A stretch of DNA of 64,000 nucleotides from JAAOII01 sp965207705 (GTDB taxonomy: Bacteria > Pseudomonadota > Gammaproteobacteria > CBDBNL01 > JAAOII01), in NCBI GenBank assembly GCA_965207705.1, contig OZ242292.1:744001-808000 (forward strand), written 5' to 3'. Under the pieces are notes generated by a model. That model was not told where the DNA came from. It saw nothing but the letters and a program-made list of their open reading frames with translations, and did not search any database. Below are positions 46,747 through 55,517 of this stretch, one piece after another; within the stretch, counting starts at the first letter, position 1; each line of letters opens with the position of its first letter. The position numbers were made by a program, and so were the translations under genes.

Positions 46747-46776
46747 TTGCAATATCATAATCACATTTGTTATAAT
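46747..46776 (+). promoter_or_regulatory. Promoter upstream of sspA (TTGCAA-18-TATAAT)
   Basis: TTGCAA at 46747-46752, an 18-nt spacer and TATAAT at 46771-46776. The box ends 8 nt before an ATG at 46785 that opens a short ORF ending on the sspA start. Confidence 0.5.
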
Positions 46777-46784
46777 GGGGGGAT

Positions 46785-46841
46785 ATGAATATCATAATTA
46801 TATCTCTTTGGAATTATTTTAAAACTTTGAAAACATGGTAA
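46785..46841 (+). other. 18-codon leader ORF overlapping the sspA start
   Basis: The ATG at 46785 reads MNIIIISLWNYFKTLKTW and stops with TAA at 46839-46841, overlapping the sspA ATG (46835) by 7 nt. The ATG sits 8 nt after a TATAAT box, so it would be a leaderless start, with sspA translated by coupling. Existence of the peptide is unproven. Confidence 0.4.
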
Positions 46842-47530
46842 TTATAAAGAATAACTTCGCAACTGCTCTTTCGCATGACCAGGACAGCATAATCTCTGCG
46901 GTGCGTTTGTTCACTAAGGATGAAGACCATTACTCGCATCGCGTCCGTTTTGCCTTACAAATTAAGAAAGTTAAGCTTCAACTTGAAGAGATTGAAGACA
47001 TTAAGTTGCTGCCACCAGAAATTAAGGATTTAAACCTCGACCACAGCAGCGATACTTTGCCAATCTTGATGGAGAGAGAGCTAATACTACATAATCCAGA
47101 TATCATAATGCAATATATTGAAGAGCGCTTTCCAACTCCGCCTTTAATGCCGTTAATACCTCAAGAAAGAGCTTTATTTCGCTCGGTATTGCATCAAGTA
47201 GAAAGTAGCATAGTAGTGCCTGCGGATGCAATCCTAAAAGAAAAAAACAAGTTTAAGGCAACGGAAATAGCCCGCGGACTGCGTGATAACCTGATTAGCT
47301 TTTCTTTTGAATACTTTGAGGACTTTGAAGCGCAAAAAGAAACCCAAGAACTGGATATCATTGATTGTATTCTTGCCCCCATATTGTGGCGGCTTAAGGT
47401 TCTTGGCATTAACATAAGAGGAGATGCGCAAAAATACCAGCCCTTAATGGCGTATATGAATTATATTTTCAAACAATCAGCATTCATTAATAGTTGTTCC
47501 ACCAGCGAGTTGAAATTACATACTGGCTAG
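46835..47530 (+). CDS. sspA: Stringent starvation protein A
   Basis: 231 residues, glutathione-transferase fold. The N-terminal thioredoxin-like half has VRLFTKDEDHYSHRVRFALQ, where SspA has xYSHRVRIVL. It lacks a catalytic Cys at the GST position, as in SspA. The MERELILHNPDIIMQYIEER and FPTPPLMPLIPQERALFR segments are the SspA signature. SspA binds RNA polymerase and alters transcription under starvation and acid stress. SspB, its usual downstream partner, is absent; radA faces it convergently. No Shine-Dalgarno sequence is seen; an overlapping leader ORF may couple translation. Confidence 0.85.
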   Translation: MVIIKNNFATALSHDQDSIISAVRLFTKDEDHYSHRVRFALQIKKVKLQLEEIEDIKLLPPEIKDLNLDHSSDTLPILMERELILHNPDIIMQYIEERFPTPPLMPLIPQERALFRSVLHQVESSIVVPADAILKEKNKFKATEIARGLRDNLISFSFEYFEDFEAQKETQELDIIDCILAPILWRLKVLGINIRGDAQKYQPLMAYMNYIFKQSAFINSCSTSELKLHTG

Positions 47531-47555
47531 GGGGGACTACTAAAAGAGGGGCTAA

Positions 47556-48929
47556 CTAAAAAGCAGCAGAGAGAGCTTCTCCGATAGTTGCCGCTCTAAT
47601 AATTCCTTTATCTTTTAAAGTCCCTTTGGGGTCATTCGCGGTGGGAATTAGAATTTTTTTGATGCCCTGGCGGAAAGCAGTTTTAATTCTCTCATGCCCA
47701 TAAGGCGAAGGACGTATTTCCCCAGTAAGCCCTATTTCACCAAAAGCCGCAAACCCTTGGGGCAACACCCGTTTGGTAATCACCGATACTAACGCCAGCA
47801 TACAAGCGAGGTCTGTGCCAGTTTCTTCTATTCTTAAACCACCAACTATGTTCAAAAACACATTGCTGTTGGCAAGTGGTAAACTGCAATGACAACTAAG
47901 AACTGCCAATAGCAATGCCATGCGATTATTATCCAAACCAACCGACACACGCCGAGGATTAGTGGTAGTGTGGGGGTCTACTAATGCTTGAATCTCAACT
48001 AATAATTGGCGGCTACCTTCATGAATAATCGCCGTAGCGCTGCCTAACGCGGGCTCGGTATTGTGCGACATAAAAATTGCCGAAGGATTACTAACCTGCT
48101 TAATACCTTTATCTGTCATAGCAAACACCCCTATTTCATTGACAGCCCCAAAACGATTTTTCTGGGCGCGCAAAGTGCGGAACTTAGCATCATCGGTGCT
48201 TTCTAATACCAACGAAGCATCAACTATATGCTCCAGCACTCGCGGACCCGCGAGTGTTCCTTCTTTGGTCACATGCCCCACCATCAGCACGGCGCAGTTG
48301 TTTTGCTTAGCATATTCCATCAGACGTACTGCGCATTCGCGCACCTGAGAAACACCGCCCATCATTGAACCTTGCTGAGCGCTGTATATTGTCTGGATAG
48401 AATCCACCACTAATACTTGCGGCTTCATTTCATAACAGGCAGCAAGTATCTTCTCCAACTGGTTCTCCGCTAACAAAGATATCTTTTCTTTTGATAGCCC
48501 AAGGCGAACTGAATGAAGAACTAATTGATTGACAGATTCTTCACCGCTGACATAACAAACAGATTTAGCGCGAGAGATAGATGCCATAGATTGCAGCAAT
48601 AAGGTGCTTTTGCCAGCGCCAGGATTACCGCCAATTAAAATAGCCGACCCCGCAACTAAACCGCCTCCCAACACCCTATCAAATTCAGTAAATCCACTGG
48701 AGAATCTAAGTTCTTTATGAACTTTTACCTCACTAATAGGAATTGGTTTGGTAAAGCTGCTTGGTAAGGCATTTAATTCTCTGCCTCCCCGCGCGCCACT
48801 TACGAGCGCCTCTTTTGTCGCTGCTTCTTGTAATGAATTCCAGGCGCCGCAGGTAGCGCATTGCCCTTGCCATTGCGGATACTCACTGCCACAATCCGAG
48901 CACGCAAAAAGCTTTTTAGCCGCTACCAT
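47556..48929 (-). CDS. radA: DNA repair protein RadA
   Basis: 457 residues. N-terminal zinc finger CSDCGSEYPQWQGQCATCGAW, Walker A GGNPGAGKSTLLL, the RadA-specific AQKNRFGAVNEIGVF (KNRFG motif) and a Lon-protease-like C-terminal domain (FAAFGEIGLTGEIRPSPYGH). RadA is a RecA-like helicase that extends D-loops and processes recombination branches. It is last in the leftward nagZ-pdxH-radA run, 21 nt after pdxH. TATAAT (48934-48939, minus strand) ends 4 nt before the ATG, so it may also have its own leaderless transcript. Confidence 0.95.
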   Translation of the reverse strand: MVAAKKLFACSDCGSEYPQWQGQCATCGAWNSLQEAATKEALVSGARGGRELNALPSSFTKPIPISEVKVHKELRFSSGFTEFDRVLGGGLVAGSAILIGGNPGAGKSTLLLQSMASISRAKSVCYVSGEESVNQLVLHSVRLGLSKEKISLLAENQLEKILAACYEMKPQVLVVDSIQTIYSAQQGSMMGGVSQVRECAVRLMEYAKQNNCAVLMVGHVTKEGTLAGPRVLEHIVDASLVLESTDDAKFRTLRAQKNRFGAVNEIGVFAMTDKGIKQVSNPSAIFMSHNTEPALGSATAIIHEGSRQLLVEIQALVDPHTTTNPRRVSVGLDNNRMALLLAVLSCHCSLPLANSNVFLNIVGGLRIEETGTDLACMLALVSVITKRVLPQGFAAFGEIGLTGEIRPSPYGHERIKTAFRQGIKKILIPTANDPKGTLKDKGIIRAATIGEALSAAF

Positions 48930-48950
48930 TTATATTATAAAATGAGCGAG

Positions 48951-49658
48951 TCATGGCGCCAGCTGGCTTTTAACCCATCCCTGTCCCTTCTTCTGGTATA
49001 ACACTCTGGCATGCAGGCGATTAATTCTACCCTCCCAGAACTCAATTGCCGTTGGCTTTAGGATATAGCCACCCCAATAACCAGGACGTGGCACATCTGC
49101 CCTGCTAAATTTATCTTCCATCTTCTTCATTCTTCCAAGTAAAGCGTCATAAGTTTCTATTTGTTGGCTTTGCGAGGATGCCCAAGCACTTAAACGGCTG
49201 CCGCGGTTGCGAGTGGCAAAGTATTCATCAGATTCACTCTTGCTAAGCTTGGACACCCTGCCGCACACGCGCACTTGCCGCACTAAAGAGGGCCACCAAA
49301 AATTAAGTGCCACATAAGGATTAATTGCCAATTGTTTTCCTTTAGCACTCTCGTAGTTAGTATAAAAAATAAAGCCGCTGGGCTCTTTAGTTAACTTAGT
49401 TAAACTTTTAGCTGATTTACCATTGGATTGCTCTGCTAACTTAATCCCTTTAAGTAAAACTATTCTGTTGTGGGGATGTCCGCGTTTATCAACAGTTGAT
49501 AAGCACATGGCATTGGCGTCAAGAATTTTCTTAGAGGAAATTACATCATTAAACCACCCCTCAAATAATATCATAGGGTCAGCAGGTGTCTTAGTAATAT
49601 CTAATGAGTTACCCCTATATTGACGGCGGACACTTGCCAATACGGCAGCTATTTTCAT
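48951..49658 (-). CDS. pdxH: Pyridoxamine 5'-phosphate oxidase
   Basis: 235 residues from MKIAAVLASVRRQYRGN (an ATG at 49664 adds two). NRIVLLKGI, IFYTNYESAKGKQLAINPY, ALNFWWPSLVRQVRVCGRVS and RGSRLSAWASSQSQ are the FMN- and PLP-binding motifs, and it ends in RLHARVLYQ-KKGQGWVKSQLAP (family ending LAP). It oxidises PNP or PMP to PLP, the step after PdxJ (5094-5846). It lies 34-40 nt after nagZ. TAAAAT on the minus strand ends 6 nt before the chosen ATG. Confidence 0.93.
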   Translation of the reverse strand: MKIAAVLASVRRQYRGNSLDITKTPADPMILFEGWFNDVISSKKILDANAMCLSTVDKRGHPHNRIVLLKGIKLAEQSNGKSAKSLTKLTKEPSGFIFYTNYESAKGKQLAINPYVALNFWWPSLVRQVRVCGRVSKLSKSESDEYFATRNRGSRLSAWASSQSQQIETYDALLGRMKKMEDKFSRADVPRPGYWGGYILKPTAIEFWEGRINRLHARVLYQKKGQGWVKSQLAP

Positions 49659-49698
49659 TCCCATATTTTATCGCAAGTTGAATTCCTACTATATATAC

Positions 49699-50730
49699 TC
49701 ATATCTTACCAGCAATTATTTGCTGCGCCTGATAGCGCGCCTGCTCAAGGTCAAACTCGCCATGTTGGTATATTTTATCACCTTTATGTGTGGGTAACAA
49801 TTCATCAATTTTATGAGTCGCCGTTGGAGCAACTAAATGTTTATCCAAATAATTCATCGCTTTATGCGCTGCTGCAACATCATTACAGATTAACACTAAA
49901 TCACAACCAGCAGTTAATGCCGCCTCTGCCGCCTCTTCAATATGCGGATATATTTCCCCTACTGCGCCCATAGTTAAATCATCACTAATAATAACCCCGT
50001 CATACTTCATCTCATCACGCAGCACTTCCCGTAGCCAGAAGTGGGAAAAACTTGCCGCATTGCTATCCAAAGAAGTAAAAACTATATGAGAAGTCATAAT
50101 CGCCCTTAATTGCGTTGCCGCCAAAGAGAAAGCCATGAGGTCTTGGCGAATTTCATTTGGGACTCTTGTGTCCTGCGGTAATTCAAAATGCGAATCGTTG
50201 GTAACGCCGCCATGACCAGGAAAGTGTTTGCCAACTGCCGTTATCGCTCCGCTGTGTAAACCCTCTATATAAGAGCAAGCCAGGGTACTCGCCCCTTGAG
50301 GAGTATCGCCAAAACACCTGCTCTTTATAACTTTGCTTATTCCCTTATCCAAATCAAGCACTGGAGCATAGTTAACGTTAACGCCTAAGTCGCGCAACTC
50401 TTCGGCATTTAGCCGCCCCATAGCATAAGTACATTCATAACCGAGTTTCTTGTCGCGCGCCCATACTTTCCATAACTGTTTTGCGCTTGGCAGCGGCGTC
50501 ATTCCATTGATAAACCGCTGGATATTCCCTCCTTCTTGGTCTACCGAAACGATGATTTGTTTGCCTGCTTTTTTACCTGTTTCTTTGGCTTGGCTGATAA
50601 GTTTCTTTATTTGCTGCGGGCTTTCGTAATTATACGCAAATAGAATAATGCCTGAACTATGGGGATGGACTAAGAGTTCCAACTCCGCAGCAGTAAGCTC
50701 AGTTCCAGCAGGACTCCATATAATTGACAT
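49699..50730 (-). CDS. nagZ: Beta-N-acetylhexosaminidase NagZ
   Basis: 343 residues, glycoside hydrolase family 3, cytoplasmic (no signal peptide). KHFPGHGGVTNDSHFELP (about residues 168-185) carries the KHFPGHG motif with the catalytic His/Asp pair; IIVSVDQEGGNIQRF and DGVIISDDLTMGAV supply the substrate-binding and nucleophile Asp. It removes GlcNAc from muropeptides, feeding the MurNAc recycling that AmgK (256-1362) continues. TATAAT (50737-50742, minus) ends 6 nt before the ATG. First gene of the nagZ-pdxH-radA run. Confidence 0.94.
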   Translation of the reverse strand: MSIIWSPAGTELTAAELELLVHPHSSGIILFAYNYESPQQIKKLISQAKETGKKAGKQIIVSVDQEGGNIQRFINGMTPLPSAKQLWKVWARDKKLGYECTYAMGRLNAEELRDLGVNVNYAPVLDLDKGISKVIKSRCFGDTPQGASTLACSYIEGLHSGAITAVGKHFPGHGGVTNDSHFELPQDTRVPNEIRQDLMAFSLAATQLRAIMTSHIVFTSLDSNAASFSHFWLREVLRDEMKYDGVIISDDLTMGAVGEIYPHIEEAAEAALTAGCDLVLICNDVAAAHKAMNYLDKHLVAPTATHKIDELLPTHKGDKIYQHGEFDLEQARYQAQQIIAGKI

Positions 50731-50763
50731 TAAATTATTATACGATAAACTTCTGTTGCTGTT

Positions 50764-50790
50764 GCGGGCAAAGCATAGTTCTGTCCTTAT
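50764..50790. repeat. Degenerate gtaggggcg-family hairpin repeat
   Basis: gcgggcaaagcatagttctg resembles the reverse complement of the 54641-54666 hairpin with several mismatches. It lies in the divergent gap between nagZ and the ABC permease. Confidence 0.35.
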
Positions 50791-50891
50791 GGAAGCGTGG
50801 AGATATGGAAGTGTGCCGCAACACTCTTATATAAGCGGGCAACGATGCCCTTGCATTAATGTATAATTACCTGTAATAACTTATTAGAACC

Positions 50892-52565
50892 TTGCAAATT
50901 AAACTAAAACCTCTAATTGCGCAATCCCCTCTGTGGTGTATTCGTTTATTGTTTTTCCTGCCTCTTATATTAGGGGTGGTTTGGGTATTCTTGCCTGCTT
51001 TCAGCTACTTCCCCGCTCTGAATTTCACTTCGTTTAGTTTACAACCCTGGCGTGACCTATTTGCTATGCCAGGGTTAGCGCACTCCATCTCTCTTACTAT
51101 ATTTTCAGGTGTACTGGCTACTATTTTGTCCTGTGGCATTGCGGTGCTAATCACTGCCACCTACTATACCAGTGGCTTTTACAAATCATTACAAAACATA
51201 CTTGCTCCTTTGCTCGCCATTCCCCATTTAACTGTAGCAGCAGGCATCGCCTTTTTATTAGCCCCCAGTGGTTTTTTCTTTCGCATCCCCGCCAACATAT
51301 TTGGTTGGGACACACCGCCTAATCTTACTTTGGTGCCAGATAATTATGGTTTGATATTAGTGCTGACTTTATTATTAAAAGAAATACCCTTCTTTCTGTT
51401 CATAATTAACGGCGCATTGGCGCAAATAGCCGCCCCCAAATATATGATATTAGCTCGTTCAATGGGTTATCATCCTTTTACTGCCTGGTTCAAGGTGATA
51501 TTCCCGCAGATATACACAAGAATTAAGCTGCCCATTCTCATAGTCCTTATTTTTTCAATGAGCGTGGTAGATATAGCCATATTTGTCGCCCCCAATGCCC
51601 CGCCGCCATTCGCGGTGATGCTGCTGCACTGGTTCTATGACCCTGATTTATCAATGCGTTTGGTGGTGGCAGCTGGCGGTATAGTTTTGATGTGCCTAAT
51701 TGCTTTGATAGTTGCCATCTGGCTAAGCGCTGAAAAACTCATTAAACCGCTATGGGAATACGTATTAAAATCCGGCAAGCGCGGAATGAGACAGCATCTC
51801 TCTCCCATCTTATCGCATATTATGTTGGTTATGGTTGCTATCCTGGCATTCGGTTCTTTGCTAGTAATGGTGTTATGGTCTTTTGCTATAACTTGGCGTT
51901 TTCCAAATATTTTGCCAACTGACATCGGAGTGAAAAACTGGGTTAATTGCCAGCTGTGTGGCTCCCTTACCAATAGCTTATTAATTGCTTGCTTAACAAC
52001 AGTGTTCGCGCTTATAGTTGTCATCGGACTGCTGGAATATACCAAGAAACATAAAATCACGCCCTTCTGGTTTTATATTCCTCTGCTTATTCCACAGGTT
52101 ATCTTCCTCTTTGGTTTTGATTTAATCCTTCTATACCTTGACGCCAAAGGATACTGGGGCGTTATGTGGGCGCATTGGTTATATGTCCTGCCTTATGTTT
52201 TTCTGATACTTTATGCTTCTTATCAAAACTTTGACCTTAGATATGAGCAGACCGCTTACGGACTTGGTGTTTCCCGCATAAAGACGATGGTGCGGGTGAA
52301 ACTGCCTATTTTATTTCGTCCTATAATTTACGCCTTTGCGGTGGGCTTTGCGGTTAGCATAAACGAGTACTTGCCCACCCTGCTAGCAGGAGAAGGGAGG
52401 ATAAGCACCCTAACCACCGAAATGGTAGCGCTGGCAGCTGGCGGTGATAGAAGGGTAATAAGTGTGACCTCAGTATTCCAAGCTATCTTACCTTTTAGTG
52501 TATTTGTCATAGCCCTAATATTACCCAGTTTACAAGCGCGGCGGCGGCGCGGCTTAGCGGTATAG
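50892..52565 (+). CDS. ABC transporter permease, YnjC/ThiP-like (double-length)
   Basis: 557 residues with about 12 membrane segments in two homologous halves, each with a permease EAA-like loop (ILARSMGYHPFTAWFKVIFP and GLGVSRIKTMVRVKLPILF). This fused layout is that of ThiP and YnjC. It starts at TTG; no ATG occurs in the first ~58 codons. TTGCAT-17-TAATAA (50851-50879) is a possible promoter ending 12 nt upstream. The ATPase gene follows after 17 nt. No substrate-binding protein (YnjB/ThiB) is present, so the substrate is unknown. Confidence 0.82.
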   Translation: MQIKLKPLIAQSPLWCIRLLFFLPLILGVVWVFLPAFSYFPALNFTSFSLQPWRDLFAMPGLAHSISLTIFSGVLATILSCGIAVLITATYYTSGFYKSLQNILAPLLAIPHLTVAAGIAFLLAPSGFFFRIPANIFGWDTPPNLTLVPDNYGLILVLTLLLKEIPFFLFIINGALAQIAAPKYMILARSMGYHPFTAWFKVIFPQIYTRIKLPILIVLIFSMSVVDIAIFVAPNAPPPFAVMLLHWFYDPDLSMRLVVAAGGIVLMCLIALIVAIWLSAEKLIKPLWEYVLKSGKRGMRQHLSPILSHIMLVMVAILAFGSLLVMVLWSFAITWRFPNILPTDIGVKNWVNCQLCGSLTNSLLIACLTTVFALIVVIGLLEYTKKHKITPFWFYIPLLIPQVIFLFGFDLILLYLDAKGYWGVMWAHWLYVLPYVFLILYASYQNFDLRYEQTAYGLGVSRIKTMVRVKLPILFRPIIYAFAVGFAVSINEYLPTLLAGEGRISTLTTEMVALAAGGDRRVISVTSVFQAILPFSVFVIALILPSLQARRRRGLAV

Positions 52566-52582
52566 CATTATGAAAAAGCAGT

Positions 52583-53242
52583 ATGAAAAATAAATCTCTA
52601 CTTGAGTTACACAAGGTTTCCATAACTATGGGAACATCTCAAATAATTAATAACTTATCCCTTAAAGTGGTGGGCGGGGAAATAGTCACCATTATGGGAC
52701 CTAGCGGTTCGGGTAAATCATCTATATTGAATTTTATTTGCGGCAACCTAATCAGGGACTTCAGCTATTCTGGCAAGGTACTACTTAATGGTCGTGATAT
52801 AACCGCATTACCACCAGAAAAAAGACGAGTAGGCATCCTGTTTCAAGACGATTTACTTTTCCCCAACATGTCAGTGGCAGCCAATCTGGCATTTGGCGTT
52901 GATGAAAGTATCACAGGGGCGGCGCGCAAAACAGTCGTAGAAAATGCTTTGGCAGATGCGCGCCTGCAGGATTATGGAAATAAAGACCCAGCCACTCTCT
53001 CAGGAGGACAAAGAGCAAGAATTTCCCTAATGCGCGCCCTCTTGGCAAGACCAGCGGCACTGCTATTGGACGAACCCTTCAATAAACTGGATATGAAGTT
53101 GCGTAAAAAGTTCCGTAGTTTTGTTTTTTCCCATGCGCGCAAAGCTAAAATCCCTTGTATCTTGGTAACGCATGATATTGAAGATGCTACAGCGGCAAAA
53201 GACAAAATAATTATGATAAAACCCATTTATACTAATAAATAA
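52583..53242 (+). CDS. ABC transporter ATPase, YnjD/ThiQ-like
   Basis: 219 residues. Walker A MGPSGSGKSSIL, Q-loop VGILFQDDLLFPNMSV, signature TLSGGQRARISLMRALLARP, Walker B AALLLDEPFNKLD and switch His in CILVTHDIEDA. The short length and the FQDDLLFP Q-loop resemble YnjD/ThiQ, matching the permease 17 nt upstream. It powers the same importer. About 175 nt with little but a duplicated attgattttgaatag separate it from dnaJ. Confidence 0.88.
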   Translation: MKNKSLLELHKVSITMGTSQIINNLSLKVVGGEIVTIMGPSGSGKSSILNFICGNLIRDFSYSGKVLLNGRDITALPPEKRRVGILFQDDLLFPNMSVAANLAFGVDESITGAARKTVVENALADARLQDYGNKDPATLSGGQRARISLMRALLARPAALLLDEPFNKLDMKLRKKFRSFVFSHARKAKIPCILVTHDIEDATAAKDKIIMIKPIYTNK

Positions 53243-53417
53243 GGTTGATTATTTTGTTTTCCCCCTTAAAAAAACCACAGGTGTAATTGATTTTGAATAG
53301 ATTGATTTTGAATAGATTAAAAAGTACGGGCTGCGTGGGTTAATCGCCCACTTGGATTTACAAACAGGATTATTTTTCCGGGATTATTTTGCAAAGAACA
53401 CATTATTTTATAGACAG

Positions 53418-54560
53418 ATGGCACAAACAGATTATTACAAGATTTTAGGAGTGGAGCGCAATGCTTCAGCGTCAACCATTAAAAGCGCCTATCGGCGCTT
53501 GGCGACGAAATATCACCCAGATAAACACAAGGGTGATAAAGAAAGCGAAACAAAATTCAAAGAAATAAACGAAGCATATACTGTTCTAAACGATAAAGAA
53601 AAAAAGAATGCCTACGACAACTATGGACACGCTGGAGTTAATGGAGGAGGCGGCAACAGCGGTGGTGGTTTTTCCAGCGAAGACCTAGGTGATATCTTTG
53701 GCAACTTCAGAGATATTTTTGGCGGCGGCGGTGATGCTTTTAGCGGCGCCTTCGGTGATGTGTTTGGCGGCGGACAACAAAGCAGACGCGGCGCTGACAT
53801 GCAATACAAACTTTCCATCTCTTTTATGGAGGCGTTTAATGGCTGCAAGAAAGAGTTTACAATTCCAGTGGCAGAGGCATGCGACAAATGCAATGGCAAC
53901 GGAGCAAAAGATGGCACGGCACTAAAGGACTGCCTGCGTTGCGGCGGCACTGGAACAATGGTTAGCAGCCGAGGTTTTTTACAAGTGCAACAGCCATGTT
54001 CATCATGCCATGGGCGAGGCAAGATTATTGAAGAAGCGTGTCCATCCTGCAACGGCAAAGGAGCTAAAAGTAAGAATAAAAATATATCACTAAACATACC
54101 AGCAGGAATTAATGATAGTGACAAAATGGTTATCAGAGGAGAAGCAACTGCTGGCAATCTGCAGCCAGGAGATATTTATGTATGGATAAACATAAAAGCA
54201 CATCCATTGTTTCATAGAGAAGGTCCCGACCTACTCTGCGAAATGCCCATAGATATTTTTGATGCAATATTAGGATGCAGTATAGAACTGCCCGCCCCTC
54301 GCCATAAGGTGGCAGTGAAAATACCTGCTGGAACTCAGAACGGTAAGATCCTGCGGCTGCGCGGCGAAGGAATGCCACGACTTAACTCCAAAAGTAGCGG
54401 AGATATTATGGTACAAATTAAGGTTGAGACCCCAGTTAATCTAAACACCCAGCAAAAAGAAATGATTCAAGAACTTAAGGATGACGTTGCCAAGGACAAG
54501 ATTAATCACTCCCCAAATACCAGCAGCTGGAAAGACAAACTAAAATCCCTGTTTAAGTAG
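53418..54560 (+). CDS. dnaJ: Chaperone DnaJ
   Basis: 380 residues from MAQTDYYKILGVERNASAS. J-domain HPD in KYHPDKHKGDKESE, a Gly/Phe-rich linker (GGGGNSGGGFSSEDLGDIFG), four CxxCxGxG zinc repeats (CDKCNGNGAKD, CLRCGGTGTMV, CSSCHGRGKII, CPSCNGKGAKS) and the C-terminal substrate domain. It stimulates DnaK and delivers clients. A TTG at 53352 in frame would add 22 residues unlike any DnaJ. grpE lies 27 kb away; dnaK is not in the window. Confidence 0.95.
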   Translation: MAQTDYYKILGVERNASASTIKSAYRRLATKYHPDKHKGDKESETKFKEINEAYTVLNDKEKKNAYDNYGHAGVNGGGGNSGGGFSSEDLGDIFGNFRDIFGGGGDAFSGAFGDVFGGGQQSRRGADMQYKLSISFMEAFNGCKKEFTIPVAEACDKCNGNGAKDGTALKDCLRCGGTGTMVSSRGFLQVQQPCSSCHGRGKIIEEACPSCNGKGAKSKNKNISLNIPAGINDSDKMVIRGEATAGNLQPGDIYVWINIKAHPLFHREGPDLLCEMPIDIFDAILGCSIELPAPRHKVAVKIPAGTQNGKILRLRGEGMPRLNSKSSGDIMVQIKVETPVNLNTQQKEMIQELKDDVAKDKINHSPNTSSWKDKLKSLFK

Positions 54561-54604
54561 GGGTCGCCTCTGTAGGGGGACAAATCCACGCTCGTACCGC
54601 GCAA

Positions 54605-54812
54605 TATATATGGTGCATAAATTCTCGCGACGCAGGTCTGTAGGGGCGAAGCTGTGCTTCGCCCGCAAAATGCCTAACTCTTGCAACAAATCATCCGCAT
54701 GCTCGCGTCACACTTATATATGATGCATAAATTCTTGCGACTCAGGTCTGTAGGGGCGGAGCTGCGCTCCGCCCGCAAAATGTATAACTCTCGCGATGAA
54801 CCATCCCTACAT
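54605..54812. repeat. Two tandem ~110-bp repeats with covarying hairpins
   Basis: Copies at 54605-54714 and 54715-54812 share atatat-gtgcataaattct, tgtaggggcg and gcccgcaaaatg. Each has a perfect 9-bp hairpin: GGGCGAAGC-tgt-GCTTCGCCC (54644-54664) and GGGCGGAGC-tgc-GCTCCGCCC (54754-54774), where one pair changes on both arms. A third partial copy is at 56033-56086. From 54813 to 54970 I see only AT-rich sequence with no gene. Confidence 0.75.
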
Positions 54813-54970
54813 AAAAATATATTTTACCATTGTAAAATTTTTATAACAATAGGCCAACTTACATCTTGAATTAATAATAAAAACCCTTAAATAAGAACAT
54901 AACTCTGAACAAACATACTATGAACAATATGAATAATAGAATGTAATAAAGAAATAATAATCACATAAGT

Positions 54971-55435
54971 ATGGAGATTTTAATGATAATGCCTATTGCG
55001 CTTACAGTTATTGGCTGGATGGTTATATATGCGATAGCAAAAAAGAACAGCGAAAGAGCTGAGATACGTGGATTGGTTACCCGAGCAATTGATATTCTTG
55101 TGGAATTGGAAAAAGAATCTACAAATATTTGGATATTATCTAATAGCAATAGTTCTTCTAATCGTCATATTGTTGCAAAAATTGTATCACAATGTGGGTG
55201 GTTTGAACAGTATGTAAATATTTTGGACAACTATATTGCCATAGATGAATTTCCATATGAGGATCTTCAAAATATATGTACAGAAGGCATTGAACATATT
55301 CAAAAGTTAGATGCATTAAAAATAGAGGCAAGAATATTTAGAATAAGTAACAACATGCTTACAATTAAATACCAACTTGAAAAGTCATTTATAGATAAGT
55401 ACCATAATAAGAATCTAAAGAATTCTTTGAGTTGA
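54971..55435 (+). CDS. Small membrane-anchored protein of unknown function
   Basis: 154 residues; family not recognised. An N-terminal TM segment (MIMPIALTVIGWMVIYAIAK, about residues 5-24) is followed by a charged, mostly helical cytosolic part (RGLVTRAIDILVELEKES, IEHIQKLDALKIEARIFRI). No catalytic motif is visible. It opens the accessory island, between the hairpin repeats and the first DUF4325 unit. Small TM-plus-helical proteins are common in defence loci, but no function can be assigned. TAATAAT lies about 9 nt before the ATG. Confidence 0.6.
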   Translation: MEILMIMPIALTVIGWMVIYAIAKKNSERAEIRGLVTRAIDILVELEKESTNIWILSNSNSSSNRHIVAKIVSQCGWFEQYVNILDNYIAIDEFPYEDLQNICTEGIEHIQKLDALKIEARIFRISNNMLTIKYQLEKSFIDKYHNKNLKNSLS

Positions 55436-55517
55436 TAAAAGCTTGAATATGGAGATAGAATTATTTATAATAAGTAATAGGGGTAGTCACTAGTGAACAT
55501 AGTAGTGGAGGGAAATA

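Noticed and set aside
53352..53417. Longer DnaJ start at TTG 53352
   Set aside because: The extra 22 residues match no DnaJ; the J domain begins right after ATG 53418.
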